Of a DNA stretch of 24,172 nt, positions 1-9,466 are shown piece by piece. Positions within the stretch are counted from its first letter, which is position 1; every line of letters begins with the position of its first letter. Origin of the DNA: Proteobacteria bacterium SG_bin9 (lineage in GTDB: Bacteria; Pseudomonadota; Alphaproteobacteria; Rhizobiales; Xanthobacteraceae); contig LWDM01000030.1 in NCBI GenBank assembly GCA_002083525.1, positions 401 to 24,572 on the forward strand. The letters run 5' to 3'. Position numbers and translations under genes: made by a program. The notes beneath the pieces are model-generated. The model was given only the letters and a program-made list of their open reading frames with translations, made no database searches and was not told the DNA's origin.

Positions 1-438
1 GTGCGCCGAGGCCGTGTTGATGATGCGCCCCCATCCCGCCTTCTTCATCAGCGGCACGGCGGCGCGAATGCCGTGGAAGGCCGACGACAGGTTGATGGCG
101 ATGATCTGATCCCACTTCTCGATCGGGAAATCCTCGACCGGCGACACGAACTGGATGCCGGCATTGTTGACGAGCACGTCGACAGACCCGAACGTCTTGG
201 CGCCGAGCGCGATCATCTCGGCGATCTCGGCGGGCTTGGTCATGTCGGCCGGCGAATAGACCGCCTTGACCCCGAAGTCGGTCTCGATACCTGCACGTTC
301 CTTCTCGATGTCCGCCGGCGCGCCGAAGCCGTTGATGACAATGTTGGCGCCCGCGCCCGCCATCTTTCGTGCAATCGCAAGCCCGATGCCGCTGGTCGAT
401 CCGGTCACAACGGCGGTCTTGCCCTTGAGGTTAGCCAT
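1..438 (-). CDS. bdhA: 3-hydroxybutyrate dehydrogenase (SDR family), 5' part only
   Basis: The first 146 residues of a short-chain dehydrogenase are present; the gene runs off the left edge. The start reads MANLKGKTAVVTGSTSGIG, which holds the N-terminal NAD-binding TGxxxGIG motif. NNAG follows near residue 90, and the visible end is IINTASAH, just before the catalytic Ser/Tyr/Lys region that lies outside the window. This pattern, including an IQFVSPVEDFP stretch, is typical of D-beta-hydroxybutyrate dehydrogenase, which interconverts 3-hydroxybutyrate and acetoacetate in the cytoplasm during PHB use. The family is about 260 residues long. The ATG at 438 has an AAGGAG ribosome site six bases upstream and overlaps the 3' end of the patatin gene by 8 bases, so the two are probably translated together. 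Another SDR specificity is possible because the catalytic part is missing. Confidence 0.87.
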   Translation of the reverse strand, partial: MANLKGKTAVVTGSTSGIGLAIARKMAGAGANIVINGFGAPADIEKERAGIETDFGVKAVYSPADMTKPAEIAEMIALGAKTFGSVDVLVNNAGIQFVSPVEDFPIEKWDQIIAINLSSAFHGIRAAVPLMKKAGWGRIINTASAH

Positions 439-1636
439 TACTCGCTCCTTGTTTTTGAACATCTTGGACCGCCTCGCATGGGCTCGTCCGGCCATCATTG
501 GTCAGGTCGTACACCATCATGGTTTCGCCGGGCTGCGGCCGCGCCAGCCAATCCGGATGCGTCATCGAGCAATCGACGTCGCTCTCGCCGGCGCGCCAGT
601 GCTCGAGCATGCCGTAGCGGGAGAAGTCGTAGTCCTTCGATGACGACTGATAATTCTTGCGGCGATGGATCAGGTGAACCACGGTCACCGTGTTTTCTTT
701 CGCCGCCTCGTTCAATGCCTGCGCCAGCGGATCGTTCTTGAATTCGTCCGGCAGCTTGGTGAACAACTCGCGCCATGCCCGCCGTGCGTTATGGATGCGC
801 TTGTTGACGTCGGTGTTCATGCGCGTGCGGCTGGAGAAGCGGATATCCTTCTCGCGCTCGGAGGCCTCCAGCAGCGATTCCGGCATCGAGCCGCGCGCAC
901 TGAACAGATCGACCTGGAAGATCAGGAGATCGTTGCGCCGCTCCTCGTCGAGCACGTAGTCGAGCGGCGTGTTGGAAACGATGCCGCCGTCCCAGTAAGG
1001 CTCACCGTCGATCTCGATGGCGGGGAAGCCGGGCGGCAGCGCCGCCGACGCCATGATGTGCTCGGGACCGATCTTGCGCTTCGTATTGTCGAAGTAGGCG
1101 AAGTTGCCGGTCCGCACATTGACCGCGCCGACACTGAGGCGGATGCCGTCATTGTTGATACGGTCGAAATCGACGAGCCGCTCCAGCGTCTCGCGCAGCG
1201 GTGCGGTGTCGTAATAGCTGAGCGACTGCTCGCTGCCGAGCGGCCAAAACGGCGCCGGCGGAACGCGCGGCATGAAGAACCCGGGCACGCCGAACGCCGC
1301 CGTCAGCGACGCGCTCGTCTCGTTGAACAGAAGCCGCGATCGGTCGTCGGTGAGAAGCGGACTCCACGGCACCGGCGCCGACGCCTGATCCCAGAACTCG
1401 TGCAGCTTCTCGACCCGCTTCTCGCGCGGATTGCCGGCGATGATCGCTGCATTGATGGCGCCGATGGAAATGCCCGCAACCCATTTCGGCTCGAAGTCGT
1501 GCCGGCACAGCGCCGCATAGGCACCGGCCTGATACGCGCCAAGCGCGCCGCCGCCTTGCAGGACAAGGACGCGCTGGGCTTGGGCGGGAGCAGTTGGAGA
1601 CGAGAGACCTGAATCCATGGCGGGCACGCTGAACAT
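431..1636 (-). CDS. patatin-like phospholipase / serine hydrolase
   Basis: A 401-residue patatin-fold acyl hydrolase with a Ser-Asp catalytic dyad. The oxyanion-hole glycines are in QGGGALGAYQAG (about residues 27-38), the nucleophile elbow GISIG has Ser57, and the second dyad residue is Asp216 in WDGGIVSN. A C-terminal extension after about residue 290 resembles the DUF3734 region seen in rhizobial patatins. There is no signal peptide or membrane segment, so it is probably cytosolic or granule/membrane-associated. Its stop overlaps the bdhA start, implying a joint role in lipid or polyhydroxybutyrate turnover. Start choice is uncertain: Met1 (1636) and Met7 (1618) both lack a clear ribosome site. 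The true substrate (phospholipid, acyl ester or PHB) cannot be read from sequence. Confidence 0.88.
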   Translation of the reverse strand: MFSVPAMDSGLSSPTAPAQAQRVLVLQGGGALGAYQAGAYAALCRHDFEPKWVAGISIGAINAAIIAGNPREKRVEKLHEFWDQASAPVPWSPLLTDDRSRLLFNETSASLTAAFGVPGFFMPRVPPAPFWPLGSEQSLSYYDTAPLRETLERLVDFDRINNDGIRLSVGAVNVRTGNFAYFDNTKRKIGPEHIMASAALPPGFPAIEIDGEPYWDGGIVSNTPLDYVLDEERRNDLLIFQVDLFSARGSMPESLLEASEREKDIRFSSRTRMNTDVNKRIHNARRAWRELFTKLPDEFKNDPLAQALNEAAKENTVTVVHLIHRRKNYQSSSKDYDFSRYGMLEHWRAGESDVDCSMTHPDWLARPQPGETMMVYDLTNDGRTSPCEAVQDVQKQGASNG

Positions 1637-1721
1637 TGCGTTTCAAGAAATATACCGCAACGCAGCATGGCGCTCCAGAGCAACGCCGTCAACCTTTGCA
1701 GGGATTTGGAACTTTTAGCCG

Positions 1722-2234
1722 TCAGCTGCGGCCGTCAGAGTCAGCCAAAATCAGCGTCCAGAACACCTTGTACTTGGTGTTGGGCGCGTAAGCCGTGGCG
1801 ATGCCGATCTTGGTGACGCCGCTTTTCAGCATGTTGGCGCGATGGGGCGGGGAATCCCGCCAGCCCGAGAAAGCCTCAGCGAGGGTGTGGTAGCCGGCCG
1901 ACACGTTCTCGACCGCAAGCCGCGCGTCGAAACGTGTCGCCTTGATCCGCTTGGTGAGGTCACCGGCGACGTTGTGATCGAGCTTGTTGCGGCTCGCCAT
2001 CGCCTGCGATTGCGCCTCGGCCGCCTTCATCAGTTCAGGATCGACGACGACAGCACCGAGCCCGTTATTCTGGCGGTAGCCGGAAATCATCGACGCCGCG
2101 ACCTGCGGATCGATCCGGGCGCTGGCGCTCGCCATGCTGAGATAGAAGGCGGGCTGGCCCGGCGGCGGATCGCGGTCAGCCGCGCAGCCGCTCAACACGA
2201 TGAGCCCAATGATCGCCAACCCCAGCCGCAGCAT
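1722..2234 (-). CDS. CAP/SCP-like domain lipoprotein
   Basis: A 170-residue exported protein. It begins MLRLGLAIIGLIVLSGCAA, a lipoprotein signal peptide with an LSGC lipobox (Cys17), so it should be lipid-anchored. The rest is a CAP (SCP/PR1) domain like bacterial YkwD proteins: an early helix RQNNGL, then DHN, AVENVSAGY and WRDSPPHRANML, which carry the His, Glu and His residues of the usual CAP cavity. The start at 2234 is chosen because a GGGGGAG ribosome site lies five bases upstream and the lipobox follows at the right distance; a longer reading frame back to 2372 would overlap cysA. It lies 85 bases downstream of cysA on the same strand without an obvious terminator, so readthrough from the sulfate operon is possible. 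The role of bacterial CAP proteins is mostly unknown. Confidence 0.85.
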   Translation of the reverse strand: MLRLGLAIIGLIVLSGCAADRDPPPGQPAFYLSMASASARIDPQVAASMISGYRQNNGLGAVVVDPELMKAAEAQSQAMASRNKLDHNVAGDLTKRIKATRFDARLAVENVSAGYHTLAEAFSGWRDSPPHRANMLKSGVTKIGIATAYAPNTKYKVFWTLILADSDGRS

Positions 2235-2319
2235 ACCGCTCCCCCGAATCCAGCCCCGGTTGTTGCACATCAACCGTGGCTGAAAGGTGAACGCGGGCGG
2301 CGTTTGGGCCGGATAGCGG

Positions 2320-3369
2320 TTATGCGGGGGTTGAAAAGATGCGGTATCGGCGCGGCTGCAGCCCGACCACATCGCCCGGGTTCAACTCCCGGTCGCGCGG
2401 CGTATCGATCTCGATCATCGTCTCGCTCTCGCCGCCTGGCAGAACGACGTCGGCGCGCTGGATCGGACCGAACGCCCGCACCCGCCGCACCGATCCCTCG
2501 ATCACGCCGGAGCCGACCGGACCGACCTGCATGTCATGCCGGCGCACATAAAGCCGTGATGGACCTGCACCGACGCCCTGCGTCTCGATGTTGAGCGGCT
2601 TGCCGCCGAGTTCCACGCGGCCGTCACGCACGTCCACCGGCAGCACGATCGACTCGCCGATGAAGCCGTGCACGAAGGCCGTCGCCGGATTGTCGTAGAC
2701 CTCGCCCGGCGTGCCGATCTGTTCGATCTTGCCCTTGTCCATGACGACGACGCGGTTGGCGACTTCGAGCGCCTCTTCCTGATCGTGGGTGACGAAGATC
2801 GATGTGACGTGAATTTCGTCGTGCAGCGAGCGCAGCCACCGGCGCAATTCCTTGCGCACCTTGGCATCGAGCGCGCCGAACGGCTCGTCGAGCAGCAGAA
2901 TGCGCGGCTCGATCGCGAGCGCACGAGCCAGCGCGATGCGCTGACGCTGACCGCCGGACAGCTGGCTTGGATAGCGATCGGCGAGCCAACCGAGCTGCAC
3001 GAGATCGAGCAGTTCGTTGACGCGCCGCTTGATGCCGGCCTCATTCATCCGGATCGCGCGCGGTTGCACGCGCAGACCGAAGGCAACGTTCTCGAACACG
3101 TTCATGTGCCGGAACAGCGCATAGTGCTGGAACACGAACCCGACGTGACGCTCGCCGGCGCCGCGCGCGAGCGCGTTCTCGCCGTCGAAACGGACTTCGC
3201 CGGAGTCGGGCCAGTCAAGACCGGCGATGATGCGCAGAAGCGTGGTCTTGCCTGAACCCGACGGTCCGAGCAGCGCCAATAGCTCGCCCTTGCCAACCTT
3301 CAGATCGACGCCATCGAGCGCGGCAAAGTCGCCGAACTTCTTTACGATGTTGCGGACTTCAATCGTCAC
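2320..3369 (-). CDS. cysA: sulfate/thiosulfate ABC transporter ATP-binding protein CysA
   Basis: The 349-residue ATPase of the sulfate importer. Walker A is GPSGSGKTT (35-43), the Q-loop is in FVFQHYALF (about 79-86), the signature LSGGQ is at 137-141, Walker B is LLLDEP with DEP at 161-163, and the switch His is in VTHDQEEA (about 194). The C-terminal 100 residues form the regulatory TOBE-like region typical of CysA. Length matches the family (about 340-365). It starts with GTG at 3369 and overlaps the end of cysW by 11 bases, as expected for translational coupling within sbp-cysTWA. Other CUT1-type ATPases look similar; the neighbouring permeases settle the assignment. Confidence 0.96.
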   Translation of the reverse strand: MTIEVRNIVKKFGDFAALDGVDLKVGKGELLALLGPSGSGKTTLLRIIAGLDWPDSGEVRFDGENALARGAGERHVGFVFQHYALFRHMNVFENVAFGLRVQPRAIRMNEAGIKRRVNELLDLVQLGWLADRYPSQLSGGQRQRIALARALAIEPRILLLDEPFGALDAKVRKELRRWLRSLHDEIHVTSIFVTHDQEEALEVANRVVVMDKGKIEQIGTPGEVYDNPATAFVHGFIGESIVLPVDVRDGRVELGGKPLNIETQGVGAGPSRLYVRRHDMQVGPVGSGVIEGSVRRVRAFGPIQRADVVLPGGESETMIEIDTPRDRELNPGDVVGLQPRRYRIFSTPA

Positions 3370-4258
3370 GTGCCACTTGCCCTTCTTGCAGCCGGCTTTC
3401 GAGAATGGTCTTCACCACCAGCGTGATCAACGCCAGCATCGCCAAGAGCGACGCGATCGCGAAAGCCGCCACAAACTGATACTCGTTATATAGGATCTCC
3501 ACCAGCAACGGCATGGTGTTGGTCTCGCCGCGGATATGGCCGGAGACCACGGAGACGGCGCCGAACTCACCCATGGCGCGCGCGTTGCAGAGCAGCACGC
3601 CATAAAGCAGGCCCCACTTGATGTTCGGCAAGGTCACGCGGAAGAACGTCTGCAGGCCGGACGCGCCGAGTGAGAGAGCGGCCTCTTCTTCCTGCGTCCC
3701 CTGCTCCTGCATCAGCGGGATCAGCGAGCGCGCGACGAACGGGAAGGTCACGAACGTCGTCGCCAGCGCGATGCCCGGCAGCGCAAACAGGATCGAGATG
3801 TCGCGCGCCTGCAGCCACGCGCCGAAGTAACCCTGCGCGCCGAACAGCAACACGAACACGAGGCCTGAGATCACCGGCGACACCGAGAACGGCAGATCGA
3901 TCAGGGTGATCAACATGGTCTTGCCAGGAAATTCGAACTTTGCAACCGCCCAAGCGGCAATCACACCGAAGACCAAATTCAGCGTGACCGAAATCGCAGC
4001 GACCGACAGCGTCAGCTTGATCGCAGACAGCGCCTCCGGCTCGGTCAGCGCTGCGAGATAGGCGCCAATGCCGCGCGAGAACGCCTGCGCGAACACAAGC
4101 ACCAGCGGCAGCACAATGAACAGCGTCAGGAACGAGATCGCAGTTGCGATAATCACAAAGCGGATCACGCGCGGCTCGTCACGCACGTCATGCGCGACCT
4201 TGCTCGTCTCCCGCGCCGGGAACGTTGCAACCGCAGTGGTGAGTTCGAGCTCTGCCAT
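3359..4258 (-). CDS. cysW: sulfate ABC transporter permease CysW
   Basis: A 299-residue inner-membrane permease with about six hydrophobic segments, the first at roughly residues 33-55. The cytoplasmic EAA loop (EEAALSLGASGLQ, then a conserved FRVTLPNIKWG), which docks onto CysA, is clear near residue 200. GEFGAVSVVSGHIRGET is a family hallmark of sulfate permeases. The N-terminal cytoplasmic extension of about 30 residues is longer than in E. coli CysW. It starts six bases after the cysT stop and its end overlaps cysA. It forms the CysT-CysW heterodimeric channel. Confidence 0.95.
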   Translation of the reverse strand: MAELELTTAVATFPARETSKVAHDVRDEPRVIRFVIIATAISFLTLFIVLPLVLVFAQAFSRGIGAYLAALTEPEALSAIKLTLSVAAISVTLNLVFGVIAAWAVAKFEFPGKTMLITLIDLPFSVSPVISGLVFVLLFGAQGYFGAWLQARDISILFALPGIALATTFVTFPFVARSLIPLMQEQGTQEEEAALSLGASGLQTFFRVTLPNIKWGLLYGVLLCNARAMGEFGAVSVVSGHIRGETNTMPLLVEILYNEYQFVAAFAIASLLAMLALITLVVKTILESRLQEGQVARDD

Positions 4259-4264
4259 TTTATC

Positions 4265-5101
4265 CTACAGCGCGGGCACGCGGGTCTGCGCCCAGCGCTG
4301 CACCCGGTTGATGAAAAAGATGATGACGAATGCCACGACGAGCATGACCACCGCGATCGCGGTCGCATCGGCGTAGCGGAATTCGGACAAGCGGATCACG
4401 ATCAGAAGCGGCGCGATCTCGGAGACATTCGGCAGGTTGCCCGCGATGAAGATCACCGAGCCGTATTCACCGACCGCGCGCGCAAAGGCGAGCGCGAAGC
4501 CGGTGAGCAGCGCCGGCGTCAGACTCGGGATGATCACGCGGGTGACTGTGTTCCAGCGGCTGGCGCCGAGGCTGGCGGCCGCCTCCTCGATCTCCGGATC
4601 GAGATCGATCAGCACCGGCTGCACGGTACGCACGACAAACGGGATGCCGATGAACACCATGGCGATAAAGATGCCGATCGGCGTGAACGCGACCTTGATG
4701 CCGAGTTCGGCGAGCGGCGCACCGAGCCAACCCTTTTGCGCAAACAGCGCAGTCAGCGCGACGCCGGCCACCGCGGTCGGCAGCGCGAACGGAATGTCAA
4801 CCACCGCATCGAACAAACGCCGGCCGGGGAAGCGATAACGCACCAGCGCCCAGACCACAATCGTGCCCATGATCAGATTGACGAGCGCGGCCAGGAACGC
4901 GAGCCCGAAAGAAATCTTCAGCGCGTTCAGCGTGCGGCGGCTGGTAATGATCTCGATGAATTGCGCAGCGCTGAGTTCAAACGTCTTCAGGAACAGGGCC
5001 GCGAGCGGAATCAGAACGATGATGGAAAGCCATGTCAGCGTCAGCCCCATCGAGAGACCAAAGCCCGGCAGCGTCCGTTGTCGTCCAAGTCCTCCGCTCA
5101 C
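4265..5101 (-). CDS. cysT: sulfate ABC transporter permease CysT
   Basis: A 278-residue permease, partner of CysW. It begins MSGGLGRQRTLPGFGLSMG, a CysT-type N-terminus, followed by six hydrophobic stretches. The EAA loop EEAAASLGASRWNTVTRVI lies near residue 175 and is followed by GEYGSVIFIAGN, the CysT equivalent of the CysW motif. The start codon is GTG at 5101, 24 bases after the sbp stop, and the stop is six bases before cysW. The gene is also called cysU. Confidence 0.95.
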   Translation of the reverse strand: MSGGLGRQRTLPGFGLSMGLTLTWLSIIVLIPLAALFLKTFELSAAQFIEIITSRRTLNALKISFGLAFLAALVNLIMGTIVVWALVRYRFPGRRLFDAVVDIPFALPTAVAGVALTALFAQKGWLGAPLAELGIKVAFTPIGIFIAMVFIGIPFVVRTVQPVLIDLDPEIEEAAASLGASRWNTVTRVIIPSLTPALLTGFALAFARAVGEYGSVIFIAGNLPNVSEIAPLLIVIRLSEFRYADATAIAVVMLVVAFVIIFFINRVQRWAQTRVPAL

Positions 5102-5125
5102 AGTGCCCCCGCAACGATGCTCAAA

Positions 5126-6130
5126 TCAGTTCTTGTAGATCTGATCGAATATGCCGCCCTCGGCGAAGTGATCCTTCTGCGCCTTGGTCCAGCCGCCGAA
5201 CACGTCGTCGATCGTGAAGAGGTCGACCTTCGCGAACGAACTCTCATATTGCTTGGCGATCTCGGGATCGCGTGGACGGTAGGAGTTGCGCGCGGCAATC
5301 TCCTGACCTTCCTTCGTGTACCAGTACTTCAGATAGGCATCGACGACCGCGCGGGTGCCCTTCTTGTCGGCCACGCGGTCGACGATCGACACCGGCGGCT
5401 CGGCGAGAATGGATACTGGTGGCGCGATGATCTCAAACTTGTCCTTGCCGAATTCCTTCACCGCGAGAAACGCCTCGTTCTCCCACGCCAGCAGCACGTC
5501 GCCGACGCCACGTTCGACGAACGTCACCGTCGAACCGCGCGCGCCCGTGTCGAGCACCGGCACGTTCTTGTAGAGGCTGGCGACAAACGCCTTGGCCTTG
5601 TCCGGGGAGCCGAACTTCTTCAGCGCGTAACCCCAGGCCGCGAGATAATTCCAGCGCGCGCCGCCGGATGTCTTCGGATTTGGCGTGATGACGGAGACGC
5701 CCGACTTGAGCAGGTCGTCCCAGTCCTTGATGCCTTTCGGATTGCCCTTGCGCACCAGGAAAACGATGGTCGACGTGTAGGGCGACGCGTTCAACGCCAG
5801 CCGCTTCTGCCAGTCCTGCGCAATCAGGCCTTTCGCGGCGATCGCATCGATGTCGTACGCAAGCGCAAGCGTCACTACATCCGCCTGCAAGCCATCGATC
5901 ACCGCACGCGCCTGCGAACCGGAGCCGCCGTGCGACTGCTTCACCTCGACGCTCTTGCCGGTGTCCTTCTGATACGCCGCAACGAACGCCTTGTTGAATT
6001 CGGCATAGAGCTCGCGCGTCGGATCATACGACACGTTGAGCAGCGTGATATCGGCGGCGAACGCGGAACTTGCCAAGAAACTTACTGAGAGCAGACTCGC
6101 AGCAGCGGCGAGAACCAGACGGCGATTCAT
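5126..6130 (-). CDS. sbp: periplasmic sulfate-binding protein
   Basis: A 334-residue substrate-binding protein of the sulfate importer. The ATG at 6130 is preferred over an upstream start at 6199: it has GGAG seven bases upstream and opens directly into a signal peptide (MNRRLVLAAAASLLSVSF, cleavage after SSAFA about residue 25). The mature protein begins ADITLLNVSYDPTRELY, the hallmark of sulfate/thiosulfate binding proteins (Sbp/CysP). VKQSHGGSGSQARAVIDGL, GGARWNYLAAWGYAL and the C-terminal RPRDPEIA region are also family-typical. It is first in the sbp-cysTWA operon, with a 120-base region upstream that should hold its promoter. Preference for sulfate rather than thiosulfate is assumed. 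Confidence 0.95.
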   Translation of the reverse strand: MNRRLVLAAAASLLSVSFLASSAFAADITLLNVSYDPTRELYAEFNKAFVAAYQKDTGKSVEVKQSHGGSGSQARAVIDGLQADVVTLALAYDIDAIAAKGLIAQDWQKRLALNASPYTSTIVFLVRKGNPKGIKDWDDLLKSGVSVITPNPKTSGGARWNYLAAWGYALKKFGSPDKAKAFVASLYKNVPVLDTGARGSTVTFVERGVGDVLLAWENEAFLAVKEFGKDKFEIIAPPVSILAEPPVSIVDRVADKKGTRAVVDAYLKYWYTKEGQEIAARNSYRPRDPEIAKQYESSFAKVDLFTIDDVFGGWTKAQKDHFAEGGIFDQIYKN

Positions 6131-6250
6131 TTTCGATCTCCATGTACCAGACGACAGTGGTCGTAACAGGCCGCGGCGAAGGTCTTGGAGAAGGCTCATG
6201 GTGTCAACGAAAGCGGTTTTCTTTGTGGCGCGCGCAAGTAGATCAGCATG

Positions 6251-6991
6251 CTATGACATCTTCACAGTGTGAATGCCGCATTCTGTCTTGCTCCTTCCGC
6301 GCCAACGGCCGGCGCGCTCGTCCTCTCCCGGCGCAGTTCGGCTCGAGCACGGCATGCATCCCACCGACGCGTAACCCGACGCGACGAGCGGATGCGGGGG
6401 CAAGTTAGAAAGTCTGAAGATCGCTTCCAGTTCCTCGCGAGAGACATTCGCGAGCGGATTAAATTTAAGACGATTGCCATCGGTTTCCACAACGGGAATC
6501 GCCGAGCGTTCGCCACCCTGAAAGCGCTTGCGGCCATTAATCCAGGCTTTGAAAGGCTTTAGCGCACGCTGCAGCGGCTCGACCTTGCGAATGAAGCAGC
6601 AGCGATCGGGATCGGAGAACCACAGCTCACGCTCGCCATCTTCACGCGCGAGATTCTCCTCTAAAGGCTTGATGCTGCGCACGTCTTTGAGCCCGAGCTG
6701 CGCCGTCAAGGTGTCGCGGTAGGCGAGCGTCTCCTCGAACAGCCAGCCCGTATCGAGAAACACGACCGGAATCGCCGGATCGACATCCGCCACGATCTTG
6801 AGCAGGGCGGCGGACTCGGTCCCGAACGACGACACCACGGCGAGATCATCCCGACCAACCGCCCGCAGTGCAGCAGCGACAATTTCGCGCGGCGCGGCAT
6901 CAGCCAGCGCGCGATTCAAATCGTCAGCGGATTGATCTGCCGGCAGCGGCGCGCTGCGGTCCGTACCCAGCGATGGTGCAACAGTGCTCAT
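6251..6991 (-). CDS. cysH: adenylyl-sulfate (APS) reductase, CysH family, [4Fe-4S] type
   Basis: A 246-residue assimilatory sulfonucleotide reductase that reduces activated sulfate to sulfite with thioredoxin or glutathione as donor. The nucleotide-binding loop is SSFGTESAALL (54-64), the substrate loop is KRFQGGERSAIPVVE near 155-169, and the catalytic Cys238 lies in ECGIH. Cys131-Cys132 and Cys212/Cys215 (CCFIRK and GCMPC) are the cluster ligands found in APS reductases and absent from E. coli-type PAPS reductases, so APS is the expected substrate. Its ATG overlaps the DUF934 stop by four bases (ATGA). It is the last gene of the cysG operon. Confidence 0.95.
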   Translation of the reverse strand: MSTVAPSLGTDRSAPLPADQSADDLNRALADAAPREIVAAALRAVGRDDLAVVSSFGTESAALLKIVADVDPAIPVVFLDTGWLFEETLAYRDTLTAQLGLKDVRSIKPLEENLAREDGERELWFSDPDRCCFIRKVEPLQRALKPFKAWINGRKRFQGGERSAIPVVETDGNRLKFNPLANVSREELEAIFRLSNLPPHPLVASGYASVGCMPCSSRTAPGEDERAGRWRGRSKTECGIHTVKMS

Positions 6992-7486
6992 GACCCAGCG
7001 GTCTCCGTATGGCGAGCGAGACGCTGGCGAAACGCCGTGGCGCGGCCATCGCCCGTCGGCTGATAGAACACCGAATAACGCTTCGCGACATCGGCAAAGG
7101 CTTCCGCGTCGCTCTGCTTCTTCACCTCGAACGCATCGAAGCCGGCACGCAGCATGAAGACGAACTGATCGCGCAACACCTGACCGGTGGCGCGCAGCTC
7201 GCTCTTATAGCCATGCCGTTCGCGCAGAAGCCGCGCCTGCGTGTAAGCGCGCCCATCGCGGAAGCTCGGAAAGACCAGCGCAACCGCGGCGAGCTTGTCG
7301 AGGTGTGGCACGAGATCATCGACGTCGCGATTGTTCGGCCAGATCACGCCGACCTTGCCGACGCGCGACAGGATCGCAGCCGGATCGGGGAGAAACCGCG
7401 CCGCGCTGACCAGCACGTCGCCGCCAGCCGGCAGCTCCGCATCGTCGGCGACGCTGACGAACGTGTCGTTGGCGATTGTGTTGCCC

Positions 7487-7500
<14 letters not shown>
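6988..7500 (-). CDS. DUF934 family protein between cysI and cysH
   Basis: A 170-residue soluble protein of the DUF934 family, which occurs next to sulfite reductase genes in many proteobacteria. There is no signal peptide or membrane segment. Recognisable parts are LVFPSFRDGRAYTQARLLRE and the following GYKSELRATGQVLRDQ, which are the most conserved in the family, then FDAFEV near residue 125. No catalytic motif is evident. It overlaps the end of cysI by 14 bases and the start of cysH by 4, so its synthesis is tightly coupled to both; AAGGAG precedes its ATG. A structural or electron-transfer accessory of CysI is plausible, since no cysJ flavoprotein is present, but this is inference. Confidence 0.88.
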
Positions 7501-9145
<1,645 letters not shown>

Positions 9146-9154
9146 GTTGAACCT

Positions 9155-9466
9155 TTAAGCCGTCACCGGCAGCAGCGGGATGGTCACGCCTTCCGAGCGA
9201 ATGTGTTCACGCAGATTGCCGGGCTCAATCTTGCCTTCGATCACATCGACGGGAGCGATGTAAGAACCGATCGCGCCGACGTCATCGGCCACGGCCCCTG
9301 CAAGCAGCGCACGGGCGTCATCTGCATTTCGCACGACTGCCGCATCGGAAATCCGCACCGACCAGCCGTTGTCGGTCCGGTAGATCACCGCGCCATCGCT
9401 GGTGCGGTTGGCGGTGACGATCGACGGTCCGGTGATCTTGATCTTTTGTTGGAGGGGAGAGGTCAT
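9155..9466 (-). CDS. DUF2849 domain protein
   Basis: A 103-residue small soluble protein of the DUF2849 family, found in alphaproteobacterial cys clusters between the siroheme synthase and sulfite reductase genes. It begins MTSPLQQKIKITGPSIVTAN, followed by DGAVIYRTDNGWS, ARALLAGAVAD and a C-terminal region ending IPLLPVTA. No cofactor motif is visible. Its ATG overlaps the cysG stop (ATGA) and has no clear ribosome site of its own, so it depends on translational coupling. The role is unknown; context suggests an accessory to sulfite reductase or siroheme delivery. Confidence 0.88.
   Translation of the reverse strand: MTSPLQQKIKITGPSIVTANRTSDGAVIYRTDNGWSVRISDAAVVRNADDARALLAGAVADDVGAIGSYIAPVDVIEGKIEPGNLREHIRSEGVTIPLLPVTA

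Noticed and set aside
1708..1732. GGAAC between the CAP and patatin genes
   Set aside because: Wrong orientation for both neighbours and no -10 partner at the right distance.
4190..6088. 632-codon plus-strand open frame over cysW, cysT and sbp
   Set aside because: It crosses three well-identified minus-strand genes, and its Arg/Asp/His/Glu-rich composition matches no protein family.
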